From Halomarina ordinaria (lineage in GTDB: Archaea; Halobacteriota; Halobacteria; Halobacteriales; Haloarculaceae): a DNA stretch of 64,000 nucleotides. The stretch's first letter is position 1. Every line of letters starts with the position of its first letter. Shown here piece after piece: positions 18,698 through 28,168 of the stretch. The stretch lies in contig NZ_JARRAH010000001.1 of assembly GCF_030553305.1 (NCBI RefSeq), positions 2,604,001 to 2,668,000 of the forward strand, written 5' to 3'. Below the pieces are notes generated by a model that had not been told where the DNA came from, did no database searches, and saw nothing but the letters and a program-made list of their open reading frames with translations. Both the position numbers and the translations under genes were made by a program.

Positions 18698-20269
18698 ATG
18701 CCGACTCCTGCGCTCTCTCGCACCCGCGACGAGTTCGCCGACCTCGCGGGCGACGGACCGGCCGTCGTCCACGTCGCGGCGGACCTCGACGTCGACTGCG
18801 ACCCGCTGACCGCCTACGCCGCGCTCCGGGCCGACGCCGACCGGCCGTTCTCGTTCCTGCTCGAGAGCGGCGAGAAGGTCGCCTCCCACGACCCCGACGG
18901 GGCGTTCGCGCCCGAGGAGGCGACCCGCCACGCGCGCTACTCCTACGTCGGCGTCGACCCGGCGGCCGTCGTCACGCTCGGCCCCGACGGCCCCAGCGTG
19001 GACGTCTTCGAGGCGCGTTACGCGGACGCCCTCCGCGCCGAATCGGACGGCGACGTCCTCGACGACCTGCGCGCGGCGCTCCCCGACGTCGAGCGCCGCG
19101 GCTTCGAGCGCGCGGAGCGCTTCGCGGGCGGCCTCGTCGGCTTCCTCGCCTACGACGCCGTCTACGACCTCTGGCTGGAGGAGGTCGGCGTCGAGCGCCC
19201 CGACTCGCCCGTCCCCGACGCACAGTTCGTCCTCAGCGAGACGACGCTCGCGTTCGACCACCACCGCGAGCGCTGTCGCCTCGTCTTCACGCCCCTGGTC
19301 GGCGACGACGACGACCCCGAGGGGGTCTACGACGCCCTGCTCGCGACCGCCGAACGCGTGGACGGGGTGCTCTCGGACGCGACGCCGCCGACCCGCGGGG
19401 GGTTCCAGCGGACCGGCGAGCGCGCCGGGTCGCGCGAGGCGTACGAGGCGGCCGTCCGTCGCGCGAAGGAGCACGTCCTCGACGGCGACATCTACCAGGG
19501 CGTCGTCTCGCGCGAGCGCGAACTCCGCGGCGAGGTCGACCCCCTCCGTCTCTACGCCTCGCTGCGCGAAATCAACCCCTCCCCCTACATGTACGTCCTC
19601 GACTACGACGAGCGGACCGTCGTCGGCGCCAGCCCCGAGACGCTCGTGTCGGTGCGCGACGGCCGCGTCACCGCCAACCCCATCGCGGGCACCTGCGCCC
19701 GCGGGACGAGTCCCGTCGAGGACCGGCGGCTGGCGGGCGAACTCCTCGCCGACGACAAGGAGCGCGCCGAGCACACGATGCTCGTCGACCTCGCGCGCAA
19801 CGACGTCCGGCGCGTGAGCGAACCGGGCAGCGTCCGCGTCGAGGAGTTCATGAACGTCCTGAAGTACAGCCACGTCCAGCACATCGAGTCGACCGTCACG
19901 GGACGGCTCGCGCCGCCGTTCGACGCCTTCGACGCCACGCGCGCTTCCTTCCCCGCGGGGACGCTCTCGGGCGCGCCGAAGGTCCGGGCGATGGAACTCA
20001 TCGACGAACTGGAGGAGACGCCGCGCGGCATCTACGGCGGCGGCGTCGGCTACTTCTCGTGGGACGGCGACGCCGACGTCGCCATCGTCATCCGCTCGGC
20101 GCTGGTCGAACGCGACGGCGCGGAGACGAGCGTCACCGTCCGGGCGGGCGCGGGGCTCGTCGCCGACAGCGACCCCGCCGCGGAGTACGAGGAGACGGAG
20201 AAGAAGATGCGGGGGGTGCTCGCCGCCCTGGAGGCCATCGAGCGGCCGCCGACGGAGGTGTCGCGGTGA
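18698..20269 (+). CDS. trpE: Anthranilate synthase component I
   Basis: A 523-residue chorismate-using enzyme. The regulatory motif LLES (54-57, in FSFLLESGEK), known to bind tryptophan in feedback inhibition, is present. The catalytic half has INPSPYMYVLDY, NPIAGTCARG, DLARNDVRRV, ASFPAGTLSGAPK and YGGGVGYFSWDGD. Its stop overlaps the trpG start (GTGA), fitting a heteromeric TrpE-TrpG synthase. Confidence 0.95.
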   Translation: MPTPALSRTRDEFADLAGDGPAVVHVAADLDVDCDPLTAYAALRADADRPFSFLLESGEKVASHDPDGAFAPEEATRHARYSYVGVDPAAVVTLGPDGPSVDVFEARYADALRAESDGDVLDDLRAALPDVERRGFERAERFAGGLVGFLAYDAVYDLWLEEVGVERPDSPVPDAQFVLSETTLAFDHHRERCRLVFTPLVGDDDDPEGVYDALLATAERVDGVLSDATPPTRGGFQRTGERAGSREAYEAAVRRAKEHVLDGDIYQGVVSRERELRGEVDPLRLYASLREINPSPYMYVLDYDERTVVGASPETLVSVRDGRVTANPIAGTCARGTSPVEDRRLAGELLADDKERAEHTMLVDLARNDVRRVSEPGSVRVEEFMNVLKYSHVQHIESTVTGRLAPPFDAFDATRASFPAGTLSGAPKVRAMELIDELEETPRGIYGGGVGYFSWDGDADVAIVIRSALVERDGAETSVTVRAGAGLVADSDPAAEYEETEKKMRGVLAALEAIERPPTEVSR

Positions 20270-20862
20270 GTCCCCGGGTCCTGTTCGTCGACAACTTCGA
20301 CTCGTTCACGTACAACCTCGTCGAGTACGTCTCCCAGCACGCGGAGACGACCGTCGTGAAGAACACCGCCTCGCTCGCCGACGTGCGCGCGGCCGACCCG
20401 GACGCCATCGTCCTCAGCCCCGGGCCGGGCCACCCGGCGAACGACCGCGACGTGGGCGTCACCCTCGACGTCCTCCGGGAGGTGAGCCCCGAGGTGCCGA
20501 CCCTCGGGGTCTGTCTCGGTCTGGAGGCGGCCGTCTACGCCTACGGCGGGTCGGTGGGCCACGCGCCCGAGCCGATTCACGGCAAGGCGTTCCCCGTCGA
20601 CCACGACGGCCGGGGGGTCTTCGAGGGGCTCCCCTCGCCCCTGCGCGGCGGGCGCTACCACTCGCTCGTCGCCACCGAGGTCCCCGACTGCTTCACCGTG
20701 AGCGCGACCACCGAGGCCGACGGCGCGCGCCTCGTCATGGGCGTGCGCCACCGCGAGTACCCCATCGAGTGCGTCCAGTTCCACCCCGAGAGCGTGCTCA
20801 CGGCCCACGGCCACGACCTGATGCGGAACTTCGTCGCGGGTGCCCGGCGGTTAGAACAGTAG
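20266..20862 (+). CDS. trpG: Anthranilate synthase component II (glutamine amidotransferase)
   Basis: A 198-residue class I amidotransferase that supplies ammonia to TrpE. FVDNFDSFTYNLVEY opens the protein, VLSPGPGHP and the nucleophile elbow LGVCLGLEA follow, and QFHPESVLT holds the catalytic His and Glu. The start is GTG at 20266, overlapping the trpE stop by 4 nt; the longer upstream open frame is a shadow of trpE. Its tail overlaps the opposing small membrane gene by 12 nt. Confidence 0.95.
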   Translation: MSPRVLFVDNFDSFTYNLVEYVSQHAETTVVKNTASLADVRAADPDAIVLSPGPGHPANDRDVGVTLDVLREVSPEVPTLGVCLGLEAAVYAYGGSVGHAPEPIHGKAFPVDHDGRGVFEGLPSPLRGGRYHSLVATEVPDCFTVSATTEADGARLVMGVRHREYPIECVQFHPESVLTAHGHDLMRNFVAGARRLEQ

Positions 20863-21045
20863 CGCCGCGGCGAACGGGGCGCTCACGACGTCGAAGACCC
20901 AGAGACCGACCACGACGAGCGCCGCGACCACGACGAGTTTCCACGCGACGCGGAGGGCGAGCCGGCCGACGAGGACGAGCGCCCCGAGGACCGCGAGCGC
21001 CGTCAGGGCGTCGACGGGGACGGACTGGAGGAGGGTGGCGTCCAT
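20851..21045 (-). CDS. Small membrane protein of unknown function
   Basis: A 64-residue protein that is almost entirely hydrophobic, with two membrane segments (ALTALAVLGALVLVGRLAL and LVVVAALVVVGLWVFDVV). A TATA-like box (CGTTTACC, 21069-21077 on the minus strand) lies 28 nt upstream of the ATG at 21045, which argues for a real gene. It overlaps the 3' end of trpG. I do not recognise a family. Confidence 0.6.
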   Translation of the reverse strand: MDATLLQSVPVDALTALAVLGALVLVGRLALRVAWKLVVVAALVVVGLWVFDVVSAPFAAALLF

Positions 21046-21430
21046 ACCCCCTACTACGTCGGTGGGGGGTAAACGGTATCGGCTCGGGAGCGACAGGCTC
21101 GCCGCCCCTCGGTCGCCCCCGACCCCTTCGTTTCAGTGTCGAACCTCCCTGTCTTTTCGCCTCGAACAGGTCTGCAGTCGTACGGTTTTTCGCCGACAGA
21201 CTCACTTTCACTCCGGTCTACCTACGGTTATAGGATGGGAGTCCCTCGGATGGTGACGTGCACCCGGACGTGGAGAGCCCCCGGTCGGGTGCGTTCGAAC
21301 ACGCGGACTACTCGGAGTCGTCGCGACCCAGACGATGGGTTCAACTGGCTCCAACGGAACTAACCGTCGCTATCAATGACTGAACACGAACGACACCACT
21401 CGACATCTGCGGTATCGCTTGGCGGTGGCT
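21046..21430. other. Long region upstream of nrdJ
   Basis: About 385 bases without a convincing gene. It contains the minus-strand promoter of the small membrane gene at its left end. A T-run (cggtttttcg, near 21180-21190) could be a terminator or promoter element. A TATA-like ggttataggat (about 21223-21233) would give the nrdJ message a leader of roughly 170 nt, unusual here where most genes look leaderless. Confidence 0.4.
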
Positions 21431-24400
21431 ATGAGTAATGCAGACCTCTCGGCAGACGACCTGACCCTGCCGATAAAACGGACGACGGGCGAGACGCTCG
21501 AGGCGCGCATGACGGGGAACGCGTACCACAACATCCTCCCCGCGCGCTACCTGCGCAAGGACGCGAACGGTGACCTCACCGAGACGCAGGAGGACCTGTT
21601 CACTCGCGTCGCGAAGAACATCGCGCTCGCCGAGGCCGTCTTCGAGGCCGAGCGCCGCGACGTGGACGTGACCGTCACTCCCGACCAGCTCAAACCGAAC
21701 CACCCGCGCCGCGACGAACTCGCGGCCGAGGTGTTCGGGGCGGGCACGACGGCCGACGGCGAGGCGGAGACCACCCTCTCGGAGTACAACGTCTCGAAGT
21801 TCGCCTACGACACCGTCGTCCCCGACCTGCCCGACGGGATTCGCGCGCATGTCGAGGAGAAGGCCGACGAGTTCGAGGAGCTCATGTCGATGCTCTCGTT
21901 CGTCCCGAACTCGCCGACGCTGATGAACGCGGGCGACGAACTCCAGCAGCTCTCGGCGTGCTTCGTCGACTCGCCCGACGACGACCTCACCGACATCCAC
22001 CAGACCGCGAAGGAGGCCGCCGAGGTCTTCCAGTCGGGCGGCGGGATGGGCTACGCCTTCTGGCGCCTGCGCCCCTACGGCGACGCGGTCGGCTCCACCG
22101 GCGGCATCGCCTCCGGCCCCATCACGTTCATGCGGACGTTCGACCAGATGTGCGAGACCATCGCGCAGGGCGGCACGCGCCGCGGCGCCCAGATGGGCGT
22201 CATGCGCGTCTCGCATCCGGACGTCATCGAGTTCATCCACTCGAAGAACAAGGACGTCTCGCTGGCACACTGCCTGCGCCTCAACGACCCCGACGACTAC
22301 ACCTACACCAGCTTCTCCGAGGCGCTCGAGGAGGCCCGGAGCCTCATCGACGAGGACGGGCGCGTCCCCAAGCACCTCCGCAACGCCGTCGAGGGTCACC
22401 TCTCGAACTTCAACATCTCGGTGGGCGTCACCGACGGCTTCATGGAGGCCCTGTACAACGACGAGGAGTTCACGTTCACGAACCCCCGCACCGAGAAGCC
22501 ACACGTCGCCACCGCCGAGACGAAGGAGATGTACAGCCGCTACGGCCTCGGCGAGTACGTCGAACCCGGCGAGGAGTTCTCCATCCCCGCCGATGTCCTC
22601 TGGGACCGCATCGTCAGCGGCGCCCACGAGAACGGCGAACCGGGCGTCATCTACCTCGAACGGGTGAACAAGGAGCACTCCTTCGACGTGGAGGCCCACC
22701 CGGACCACCGCATCCTCGCGACGAACCCCTGCGGCGAACAGCCGCTCGAGGAGTACGAGGCGTGCAACCTCGGGCACATCAACCTCTCGACGGTCGCCGA
22801 CCTCGACGCCCCCGACTGGCGCGTCTGGTCGCAGGACCACGAGTTCGACTCGCTGGAGGAGGGCGTCGAGCGGTTCCTCTCCGATGCCATCGACGTCGAG
22901 GAGTTCGACCGCCGCATCGACCTCGGGACGCGTTTCCTCGAGAACGTCGTCACGATGTCGGACTTCCCGGTGCCCGAGATCGAGGAGAAGGTCCGCGAGA
23001 TGCGGAAGATCGGCCTGGGCATCATGGGTCTCGCACAGCTCTACATCCAGCTGGGCATCCGCTACGGGAGCGACGAGGGCAACGAGGTCGCCCGCCAGCT
23101 GATGACCCACATCAACCACGAGTCGAAGCGGACCTCCCACGACCTCGCGCTCGAACGCGGGTCGTTCGAGGACTGGGACGACTCGAAGTACGCGGCCCCC
23201 ACCGAGTACCGCGAGTGGTTCGAACACCACACGGGCGAGGACGCCGACGAGTGGGCCGACGGCTTCCCCATCCGCAACCACAACACGACGACCATCGCGC
23301 CCACCGGCACCACGAGCATGGTCGGCAACACCACCGGGGGCTGCGAACCCATCTACAACGTCGCCTACTACAAGAACGTGAGCGACGACGTGCAGGGCGA
23401 CGAGATGCTCGTCGAGTTCGACGACTACTTCCTGCGCGTCCTGGAGGACAACGACATCGACGTCGACGAGGTCAAACGCGAGGCCCAGGAGCAGATGGCG
23501 ACCAACGCCTTCGAGGGTGTCTCCTCGCTCTCGACCGTCCCGGACAGCATCTCCGAGCTGTTCGTCGTCACGGCCGACCTCACCGGGAAGGACCACGCCG
23601 CCGTCCAGTGTGCCTGCCAGGCGGGCGTCGATTCGGCCATCTCCAAGACCTGTAACTTCCCCAACAGCGCCTCGAAGGAGGACATGGACGAGGTGTATCG
23701 CTACATCTACGACCACGGCGGGAAGGGCGTCACCGTCTACCGCGACGGCACGCGCTCGAAGCAGGTCCTGACGACGCGCGCCGACAACGCCGAGTTCGCA
23801 GACATGGACGAGGACGAGGCGGCCGCGGTGCTCGTCGAGCGCATCGAGGACGCCTTCGGGAACCTCGACGGGTTCCTCGAGACCGAGGAGGCCCGCGCGG
23901 CCTTCGGCGGCGGCCTCGACGACCTCGCCGACACCGTCGGCACCACCGGCGAGAAGCGCCCGCGACCGGACGTGCTCTACGGCGTCACCCAGCGTATCGA
24001 CACGGGCTACGGGAAGCTCTACGTCAACATCAACGAGGACGAGTACGGCGAGCCGTTCGAGCTGTTCGCCAACATCGGCAACTCCGGCGGCTTCACCGCC
24101 TCGTTCACCGAGGCGCTCGCCAAGACCATCTCGACGGCGCTGCGCTGTGGCGTCGACCCCGAGGAACTCGCGGCCGAACTGAAGGGCATCCGCAGCCCGA
24201 AGGTCGCCTGGGACAAGGGCGAGCAGGTCAACTCCATCCCGGACGCCATCGGGACGGCGATGCGGCGCTACCTCGACGACGAGATCGAACGCCCCTACCC
24301 CCGCCAGCAGAACCTCTCGGAACTGGGGGACGAACCCCGCACGGAGACGGAGACCGACCCGAACCGGGAGGCGCCCGCGGCCGACGCGGACGTCGACGTC

Positions 24401-24556
24401 GAACCCGAGACCGACGGCGGCGCGGCGGCGGACGACGCCACGCAGTCGCTCATCGACGCCGGCGAGAGCCCCGAGTGCCCCGACTGCGGGTCGATGACCC
24501 TCTACTACAGCGAGGGCTGCAAGACCTGCGAGTCCTGCGGCTGGTCCGAGTGCTGA
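21431..24556 (+). CDS. nrdJ: Adenosylcobalamin-dependent (class II) ribonucleotide reductase
   Basis: A 1041-residue enzyme that makes deoxyribonucleotides with vitamin B12. Recognisable parts are LMNAGDELQQLSACFVDSPD, FQSGGGMGYAFWRLRPYG, the catalytic finger loop NPCGEQPLEEYEACNLGHIN, and APTGTTSMVGNTTGGCEP. The C-terminus (after about residue 1010) is a zinc-ribbon with CPDCGSM and CKTCESCGWSEC that likely shuttles reducing power. The ATG at 21431 is preferred; a TTG at 21419 is in frame. No oxygen-dependent small subunit gene is nearby, as expected for class II. No inteins are present. Confidence 0.95.
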   Translation: MSNADLSADDLTLPIKRTTGETLEARMTGNAYHNILPARYLRKDANGDLTETQEDLFTRVAKNIALAEAVFEAERRDVDVTVTPDQLKPNHPRRDELAAEVFGAGTTADGEAETTLSEYNVSKFAYDTVVPDLPDGIRAHVEEKADEFEELMSMLSFVPNSPTLMNAGDELQQLSACFVDSPDDDLTDIHQTAKEAAEVFQSGGGMGYAFWRLRPYGDAVGSTGGIASGPITFMRTFDQMCETIAQGGTRRGAQMGVMRVSHPDVIEFIHSKNKDVSLAHCLRLNDPDDYTYTSFSEALEEARSLIDEDGRVPKHLRNAVEGHLSNFNISVGVTDGFMEALYNDEEFTFTNPRTEKPHVATAETKEMYSRYGLGEYVEPGEEFSIPADVLWDRIVSGAHENGEPGVIYLERVNKEHSFDVEAHPDHRILATNPCGEQPLEEYEACNLGHINLSTVADLDAPDWRVWSQDHEFDSLEEGVERFLSDAIDVEEFDRRIDLGTRFLENVVTMSDFPVPEIEEKVREMRKIGLGIMGLAQLYIQLGIRYGSDEGNEVARQLMTHINHESKRTSHDLALERGSFEDWDDSKYAAPTEYREWFEHHTGEDADEWADGFPIRNHNTTTIAPTGTTSMVGNTTGGCEPIYNVAYYKNVSDDVQGDEMLVEFDDYFLRVLEDNDIDVDEVKREAQEQMATNAFEGVSSLSTVPDSISELFVVTADLTGKDHAAVQCACQAGVDSAISKTCNFPNSASKEDMDEVYRYIYDHGGKGVTVYRDGTRSKQVLTTRADNAEFADMDEDEAAAVLVERIEDAFGNLDGFLETEEARAAFGGGLDDLADTVGTTGEKRPRPDVLYGVTQRIDTGYGKLYVNINEDEYGEPFELFANIGNSGGFTASFTEALAKTISTALRCGVDPEELAAELKGIRSPKVAWDKGEQVNSIPDAIGTAMRRYLDDEIERPYPRQQNLSELGDEPRTETETDPNREAPAADADVDVEPETDGGAAADDATQSLIDAGESPECPDCGSMTLYYSEGCKTCESCGWSEC

Positions 24557-24721
24557 CTCGGTCCGCCCCGCGTCCGTAACCGCCTCTCGCGGCCTCGCGT
24601 TCCCTCGTTCGCTCGCTCGCGTCCATCGTTACGCTTCCCGGTTGGCGATTCGCGCCGCCACTCGCGTGTCCCCTGCTCGACGGGGAAACGCCTTGGTCCG
24701 GGCGTACGATACGTATCGACG

Positions 24722-24916
24722 ATGGACCTCACGCTCCTCGGGTTCGCCCTCGTCGCCCTCGTCGTCGGCGCGTACCGTATCCGGCGACCGGAGGCGTCGC
24801 TGCTGTTCGGGGACGCCTCGCGCACCTCGCGCCGGGCCCGCCTCGCGAGTCAGACGCTCGGCGGTCTCCTCGTCGCCGCCGGCGCGCTCTTGCTCCTGCT
24901 GGCGCTGAACCCCTGA
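24722..24916 (+). CDS. Small membrane protein of unknown function
   Basis: A 64-residue protein with a hydrophobic N-terminal segment (LLGFALVALVVGAYRI), a basic middle (RTSRRARLAS) and a hydrophobic C-terminal segment (LLVAAGALLLLLALNP). Two-membrane-span topology is likely. It stands alone between nrdJ and an opposing small membrane gene. No recognisable family. Confidence 0.6.
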   Translation: MDLTLLGFALVALVVGAYRIRRPEASLLFGDASRTSRRARLASQTLGGLLVAAGALLLLLALNP

Positions 24917-24925
24917 CCTCGCGCC

Positions 24926-25195
24926 TCACCCCGACCGGCCGCCCCGGACGACGAAGAAGTAGAGCGCGGCGCCGAGGCAGGCGAAGTTCGCGAGCGAGAG
25001 GGCGACGCGCACGCCCGCCGGGAGCGCGATGCCGGCCGACGCCGCGAGGTCCTCGCCGAACAGGAACAGCGTCGCGACGAGCACGAGCGCGATACCGTAG
25101 TTGCGAGCGGTGGAGCGCGCCTCGCGCGTTCGAACGAGGAAGAACGCCGCCAGCGCGACGGCGCCGACGACGCTGAGCGGGAGGAGGTCGACCAT
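24926..25195 (-). CDS. Small membrane protein of unknown function
   Basis: An 89-residue protein with three hydrophobic segments (SVVGAVALAAFFLV; NYGIALVLVATLFLF; LSLANFACLGAALYFFVV). It is convergent with the preceding small membrane gene and lies 45 nt from the start-side end of the next gene on the same strand. No family recognised. Confidence 0.6.
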   Translation of the reverse strand: MVDLLPLSVVGAVALAAFFLVRTREARSTARNYGIALVLVATLFLFGEDLAASAGIALPAGVRVALSLANFACLGAALYFFVVRGGRSG

Positions 25196-25240
25196 ATCGA
25201 GTCACGGGTCGCCCGCGGTATCAGCGTGCCGACCCGTTCC

Positions 25241-26740
25241 TCACTCCGGCGAGACGGTCCGCGTCACCCACCCGGTCGCGCCACGGGGGAAGGCCTCGCG
25301 ACGCTCGCGCGGCTGGCGCGTCCCGTCGCCCTCGTAGGCGCGGACGACCACGTCGTGCTCTTCACCCGGCGCGTCGTACTCGTAGGCCCACTGGCGCCAG
25401 ACGTCCTCGCCGGGCAGTTCCTCGGAGAGGGTCGCGTCGGCCCAGCTCTCGCCGCCGTCGGTCGACACCTCGACGCGGCTGATGCCGCGCGTGCCGGCGT
25501 AGGCGTGGCCCGCGACCTGGACACGGCCGTCGTCGAGGCGGTTGACGACGTGGAACTTCGCGACGGTGGTGACGGGACCGGTACCGTGCCAGCCGCGCTT
25601 CTCCCAGTAGCCCTCCGCGTCCTGTTCCAGTATCTCCATCTCGGTGAGCCACTTGACGTTTATCTCGCCCCAGTGTCCGGGGATGAGCGTCCGGACGGGG
25701 TAGCCGTGGGCGCGCGGGAGCGCCTCGCCGTTCATGCCGTAGACGAGGTAGCCCCGCTTCAGCGCCTCGACGGGGAACACCTGGTAGTAGTCGTCGGCCG
25801 CGCGGAGGCGGACGCAGCACTGGTCGAGGTCGAGGCCGGCGCGCTCCAGGACGTCGGCGATGGGGACCACCTCCCAGAGCGCGTTGTCCATCTTCTTGCC
25901 GTTGAGCGACTCGCCGACGCAGCGAAGCGAGACGAACTTCGATTCGGAGTCCATCCCGGTGAGGTCGTCGTAGCTCAGGGCGACGTCCTCCGCTATGGCG
26001 CCGGTGATGGTGAGCGACCAGTCCTCCGCGTTCACATCCGGGTCGACGCTGCTGATATCGACCGTGTAGAAGTTCTCGCTGACGAGCGGTTCGAGCCCCT
26101 CGACGGGGAGTGACTTCTCCTCGGCCTCCGCGAGGAGGTCCTCGGTGGTCGCGCGCCGTTCCTCCGACGATTCGAGGGCGCCTCCGCCACTGTCACCGCG
26201 TCCGCCGACGACGTACGACAGCAGGCCAAAGCCGAGGGCGGCACCGAGGACGCCCAGGGCGCTCCGTCGGCCGGCGTCGACGCGGCGGCCGGGGTCGCTC
26301 GCCGCGAGCGCCGTGAGGTCCGGGACGGCGACGGCGAGACCCACGGGGAGGGCGGCACCGAGCGCGAGGACGGGCGCGCCCGTGAGCGTGACGGTCATCC
26401 CCCAGACGACGCTCGCCGCGAGTGCCGCGCCGACGAACGGGACGCCGACCTGCCTGCCGATACCGCGCGAGAGGCCGGCCGCGAGGGCGAACAGGAGCGT
26501 CGTCAGCACCAGCGCGGTCAGCAGGTTGAGTTGCTGGCCGAGGCTCCCCAGCAGGAGGATGGCGTACCTGACGACGACGTCCGGCATCGCCCGCGAGAGG
26601 GTCGCCTCGACGGGTGCGACGACGAACCCGGGGGTGAAGCCGGCGAGGAGGTACGACCCCGCGACGCCCGCGATACCGGCCGCGAGCGCGAGTCCGAGCG
26701 ACGGGCCGGCCGCTCGGAGACGTGCGCGAGTGTCTGGCAT
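25241..26740 (-). CDS. Membrane-anchored sulfite-oxidase-type molybdopterin oxidoreductase
   Basis: A 499-residue protein. About four to five membrane helices fill residues 1-180. Residues 250-400 form a sulfite-oxidase-like molybdopterin domain. The Mo-ligating Cys lies in FVSLRCVGESLNGKKMDNA, and HGYPVRTLIPGHWGEINVKW is the usual cofactor-binding stretch. A Mo-co dimerisation-like domain ends the protein (RGISRVEVSTDGGESWADA). The catalytic part is probably outside the membrane. Substrate unknown; no heme subunit gene adjoins it. A TATA-like box lies 26 nt before the ATG at 26740. Confidence 0.85.
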   Translation of the reverse strand: MPDTRARLRAAGPSLGLALAAGIAGVAGSYLLAGFTPGFVVAPVEATLSRAMPDVVVRYAILLLGSLGQQLNLLTALVLTTLLFALAAGLSRGIGRQVGVPFVGAALAASVVWGMTVTLTGAPVLALGAALPVGLAVAVPDLTALAASDPGRRVDAGRRSALGVLGAALGFGLLSYVVGGRGDSGGGALESSEERRATTEDLLAEAEEKSLPVEGLEPLVSENFYTVDISSVDPDVNAEDWSLTITGAIAEDVALSYDDLTGMDSESKFVSLRCVGESLNGKKMDNALWEVVPIADVLERAGLDLDQCCVRLRAADDYYQVFPVEALKRGYLVYGMNGEALPRAHGYPVRTLIPGHWGEINVKWLTEMEILEQDAEGYWEKRGWHGTGPVTTVAKFHVVNRLDDGRVQVAGHAYAGTRGISRVEVSTDGGESWADATLSEELPGEDVWRQWAYEYDAPGEEHDVVVRAYEGDGTRQPRERREAFPRGATGWVTRTVSPE

Positions 26741-26762
26741 ACTCTTACTCAGGTGTGCCAGG

Positions 26763-26768
26763 ACTATA
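26763..26768 (-). promoter_or_regulatory. TATA-like box of the molybdopterin oxidoreductase gene
   Basis: Minus-strand GTATAGT is centred about 26 nt before the ATG at 26740, fitting a leaderless transcript. Confidence 0.5.
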
Positions 26769-26834
26769 CGGGTTGTCCGGTTGTGCGCCGACCGGTGACC
26801 AAAGCTCTTTGCGGCCTTCGACCTCGGTACACCT

Positions 26835-26966
26835 ATGTCCGATTCCGCGGGCGACCGCCGCGGCGGCCGACCCTGTCCCGTCTGTGAGACGCCGCTGTAC
26901 CGACGGCACTGCAAGTACGTCTGTCCGCACCACGGCGTCGTCTACGACTGCTCCGACCCCTTCTAG
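26835..26966 (+). CDS. HVO_2523-like zinc-finger microprotein
   Basis: A 43-residue protein (MSDSAGDRRGGRPCPVCETP and onward). Four cysteines and two histidines are arranged CPVC, then HCKYVCPHHG, then VVYDCSDPF. The segment RHCKYVCPHHGVVYDC is near-identical to what I recall of the haloarchaeal HVO_2523 zinc-finger family. Two zinc knuckles are likely; the function of the family is unknown. A weak T-rich box lies about 26 nt before its ATG. It ends 2 nt before the opposing gene's stop. Confidence 0.8.
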   Translation: MSDSAGDRRGGRPCPVCETPLYRRHCKYVCPHHGVVYDCSDPF

Positions 26967-26967
26967 C

Positions 26968-27630
26968 TCAGTCGACGACGCCAGCGCGGTCGCTCACGCG
27001 CTGGTACATCGGCCCGGCGAGGAGTGCGCCCGCCACGGCGACGCCGGCGACGACGAGCGGCCACCCGGCGTGGACGCCCTCCGTGGTGAGCGCCTCCATC
27101 GACTGCCCGGCGAGGACGCTCGCGACCACCCACGGTATCTCGCCGACGGCCGTCCCGAGGAGGAACGACCGAGGGTCGACGCGCGCGAGCCCCGCCGCCG
27201 CCGACACCACGTCGGTCGGGACGGGCGCGAGTCGGGCGGCGAGGACGCCCCGGGTGTCGCCCGTCGCGGCGAAGAGGTCGGCACTGCGCTCGCCGGCCCG
27301 CGCGAACGGCCCGGTCGTCGGGCGCCACCAGCGGGCCAGCGCGTACGGCGGCACCGTCGTGAGCACCGCCCCGACCAGCGCGACGGGGAGGCCGGCGGTC
27401 CCGTAGACGAAGCCGACCAGCGCGGAGACGACGCTGATGGGCCAGGCGACCAGCGGGCGACAGAGGTACAGCACCGCGAGTGCGAGCGCGAAGCTCCGCG
27501 GGTCGTCGACGAGGGCGTCGAGGGCGACCAGTGCGCGCTCCGGCGGTACCAGCGCGGACGCGAGGAGGGCGACCCCGCCGACGAGGAGGACCCCGGCGAA
27601 CTGTCGGCGCGTCGCGCGGTCCATGCGCAT
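26968..27630 (-). CDS. TVP38/TMEM64 (DedA-like) membrane protein
   Basis: A 220-residue membrane protein with five to six hydrophobic segments. The family region is visible around residues 65-165: WPISVVSALVGFVYGTAGL, then RLAPVPTDVVSAAAGLARVD and FLLGTAVGEIPWVVASVLAG. Members are linked to lipid scrambling or transport. Starts at 27630 or 27624 (MDRATRRQF) are both possible. It is convergent with the zinc-finger gene and divergent from the next gene. Confidence 0.75.
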   Translation of the reverse strand: MRMDRATRRQFAGVLLVGGVALLASALVPPERALVALDALVDDPRSFALALAVLYLCRPLVAWPISVVSALVGFVYGTAGLPVALVGAVLTTVPPYALARWWRPTTGPFARAGERSADLFAATGDTRGVLAARLAPVPTDVVSAAAGLARVDPRSFLLGTAVGEIPWVVASVLAGQSMEALTTEGVHAGWPLVVAGVAVAGALLAGPMYQRVSDRAGVVD

Positions 27631-27707
27631 ACTCCCGGCTTCCGGTGGGTCGGTAAACGCTTTCTGGTCGCACAAGCGTTATTCTCCCGGCCTCTGTACC
27701 CCTCTCC

Positions 27708-28064
27708 GTGACCGACGAGACGGTCGAACTCGGCGTGCAACTGCTCGAACGCCTCGAACACGAGGAGCTCTCGCTGGCGGAGGCCGTCGACCGACTCGAG
27801 ACCGTCACCACCGTGCCGACGACCACCCGGACCATCCTCGACGAGGCCGAGAAACGCGGCGTCATCCGCCGCGAGGACGGCCTCATCAGACCCACCGCTG
27901 GGCGCTTCCTCCGGTTCGAGAGCGAGGTGGTGACGAAGGAGGGAGAGTTCACCTGCAAGCGCTGTGGCGCCAGCCTCTCGACGGGCTACTTCATGCGTCT
28001 GGAGGCCGGCGACCACGGCCCGTTCGGCTCCTCGTGTATCCGGAAGGTGACCGGCCGGGAGTGA
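27708..28064 (+). CDS. Conserved haloarchaeal protein (DUF5830-like)
   Basis: A 118-residue soluble protein. The N-terminal two thirds look helical and HTH-like (LEHEELSLAEAVDRLETVTT; TRTILDEAEKRGVIRREDGL). The C-terminus has a treble-clef-like pattern (FTCKRCGASLSTGYF, then GPFGSSCIRKVTG) with a CxxC pair and a further Cys. I recall this as the DUF5830 family, function unknown. The start is GTG at 27708. Confidence 0.7.
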   Translation: MTDETVELGVQLLERLEHEELSLAEAVDRLETVTTVPTTTRTILDEAEKRGVIRREDGLIRPTAGRFLRFESEVVTKEGEFTCKRCGASLSTGYFMRLEAGDHGPFGSSCIRKVTGRE

Positions 28065-28168
28065 CCGGCCGGGGACGGCGCGTCCCCGCGTCGATGCGTG
28101 AGACACCCCCACGGCGGGCCGACGAAGATGAGAACAGTCAAGTAGCGTAGCCCGAAACGTGTGACTGA

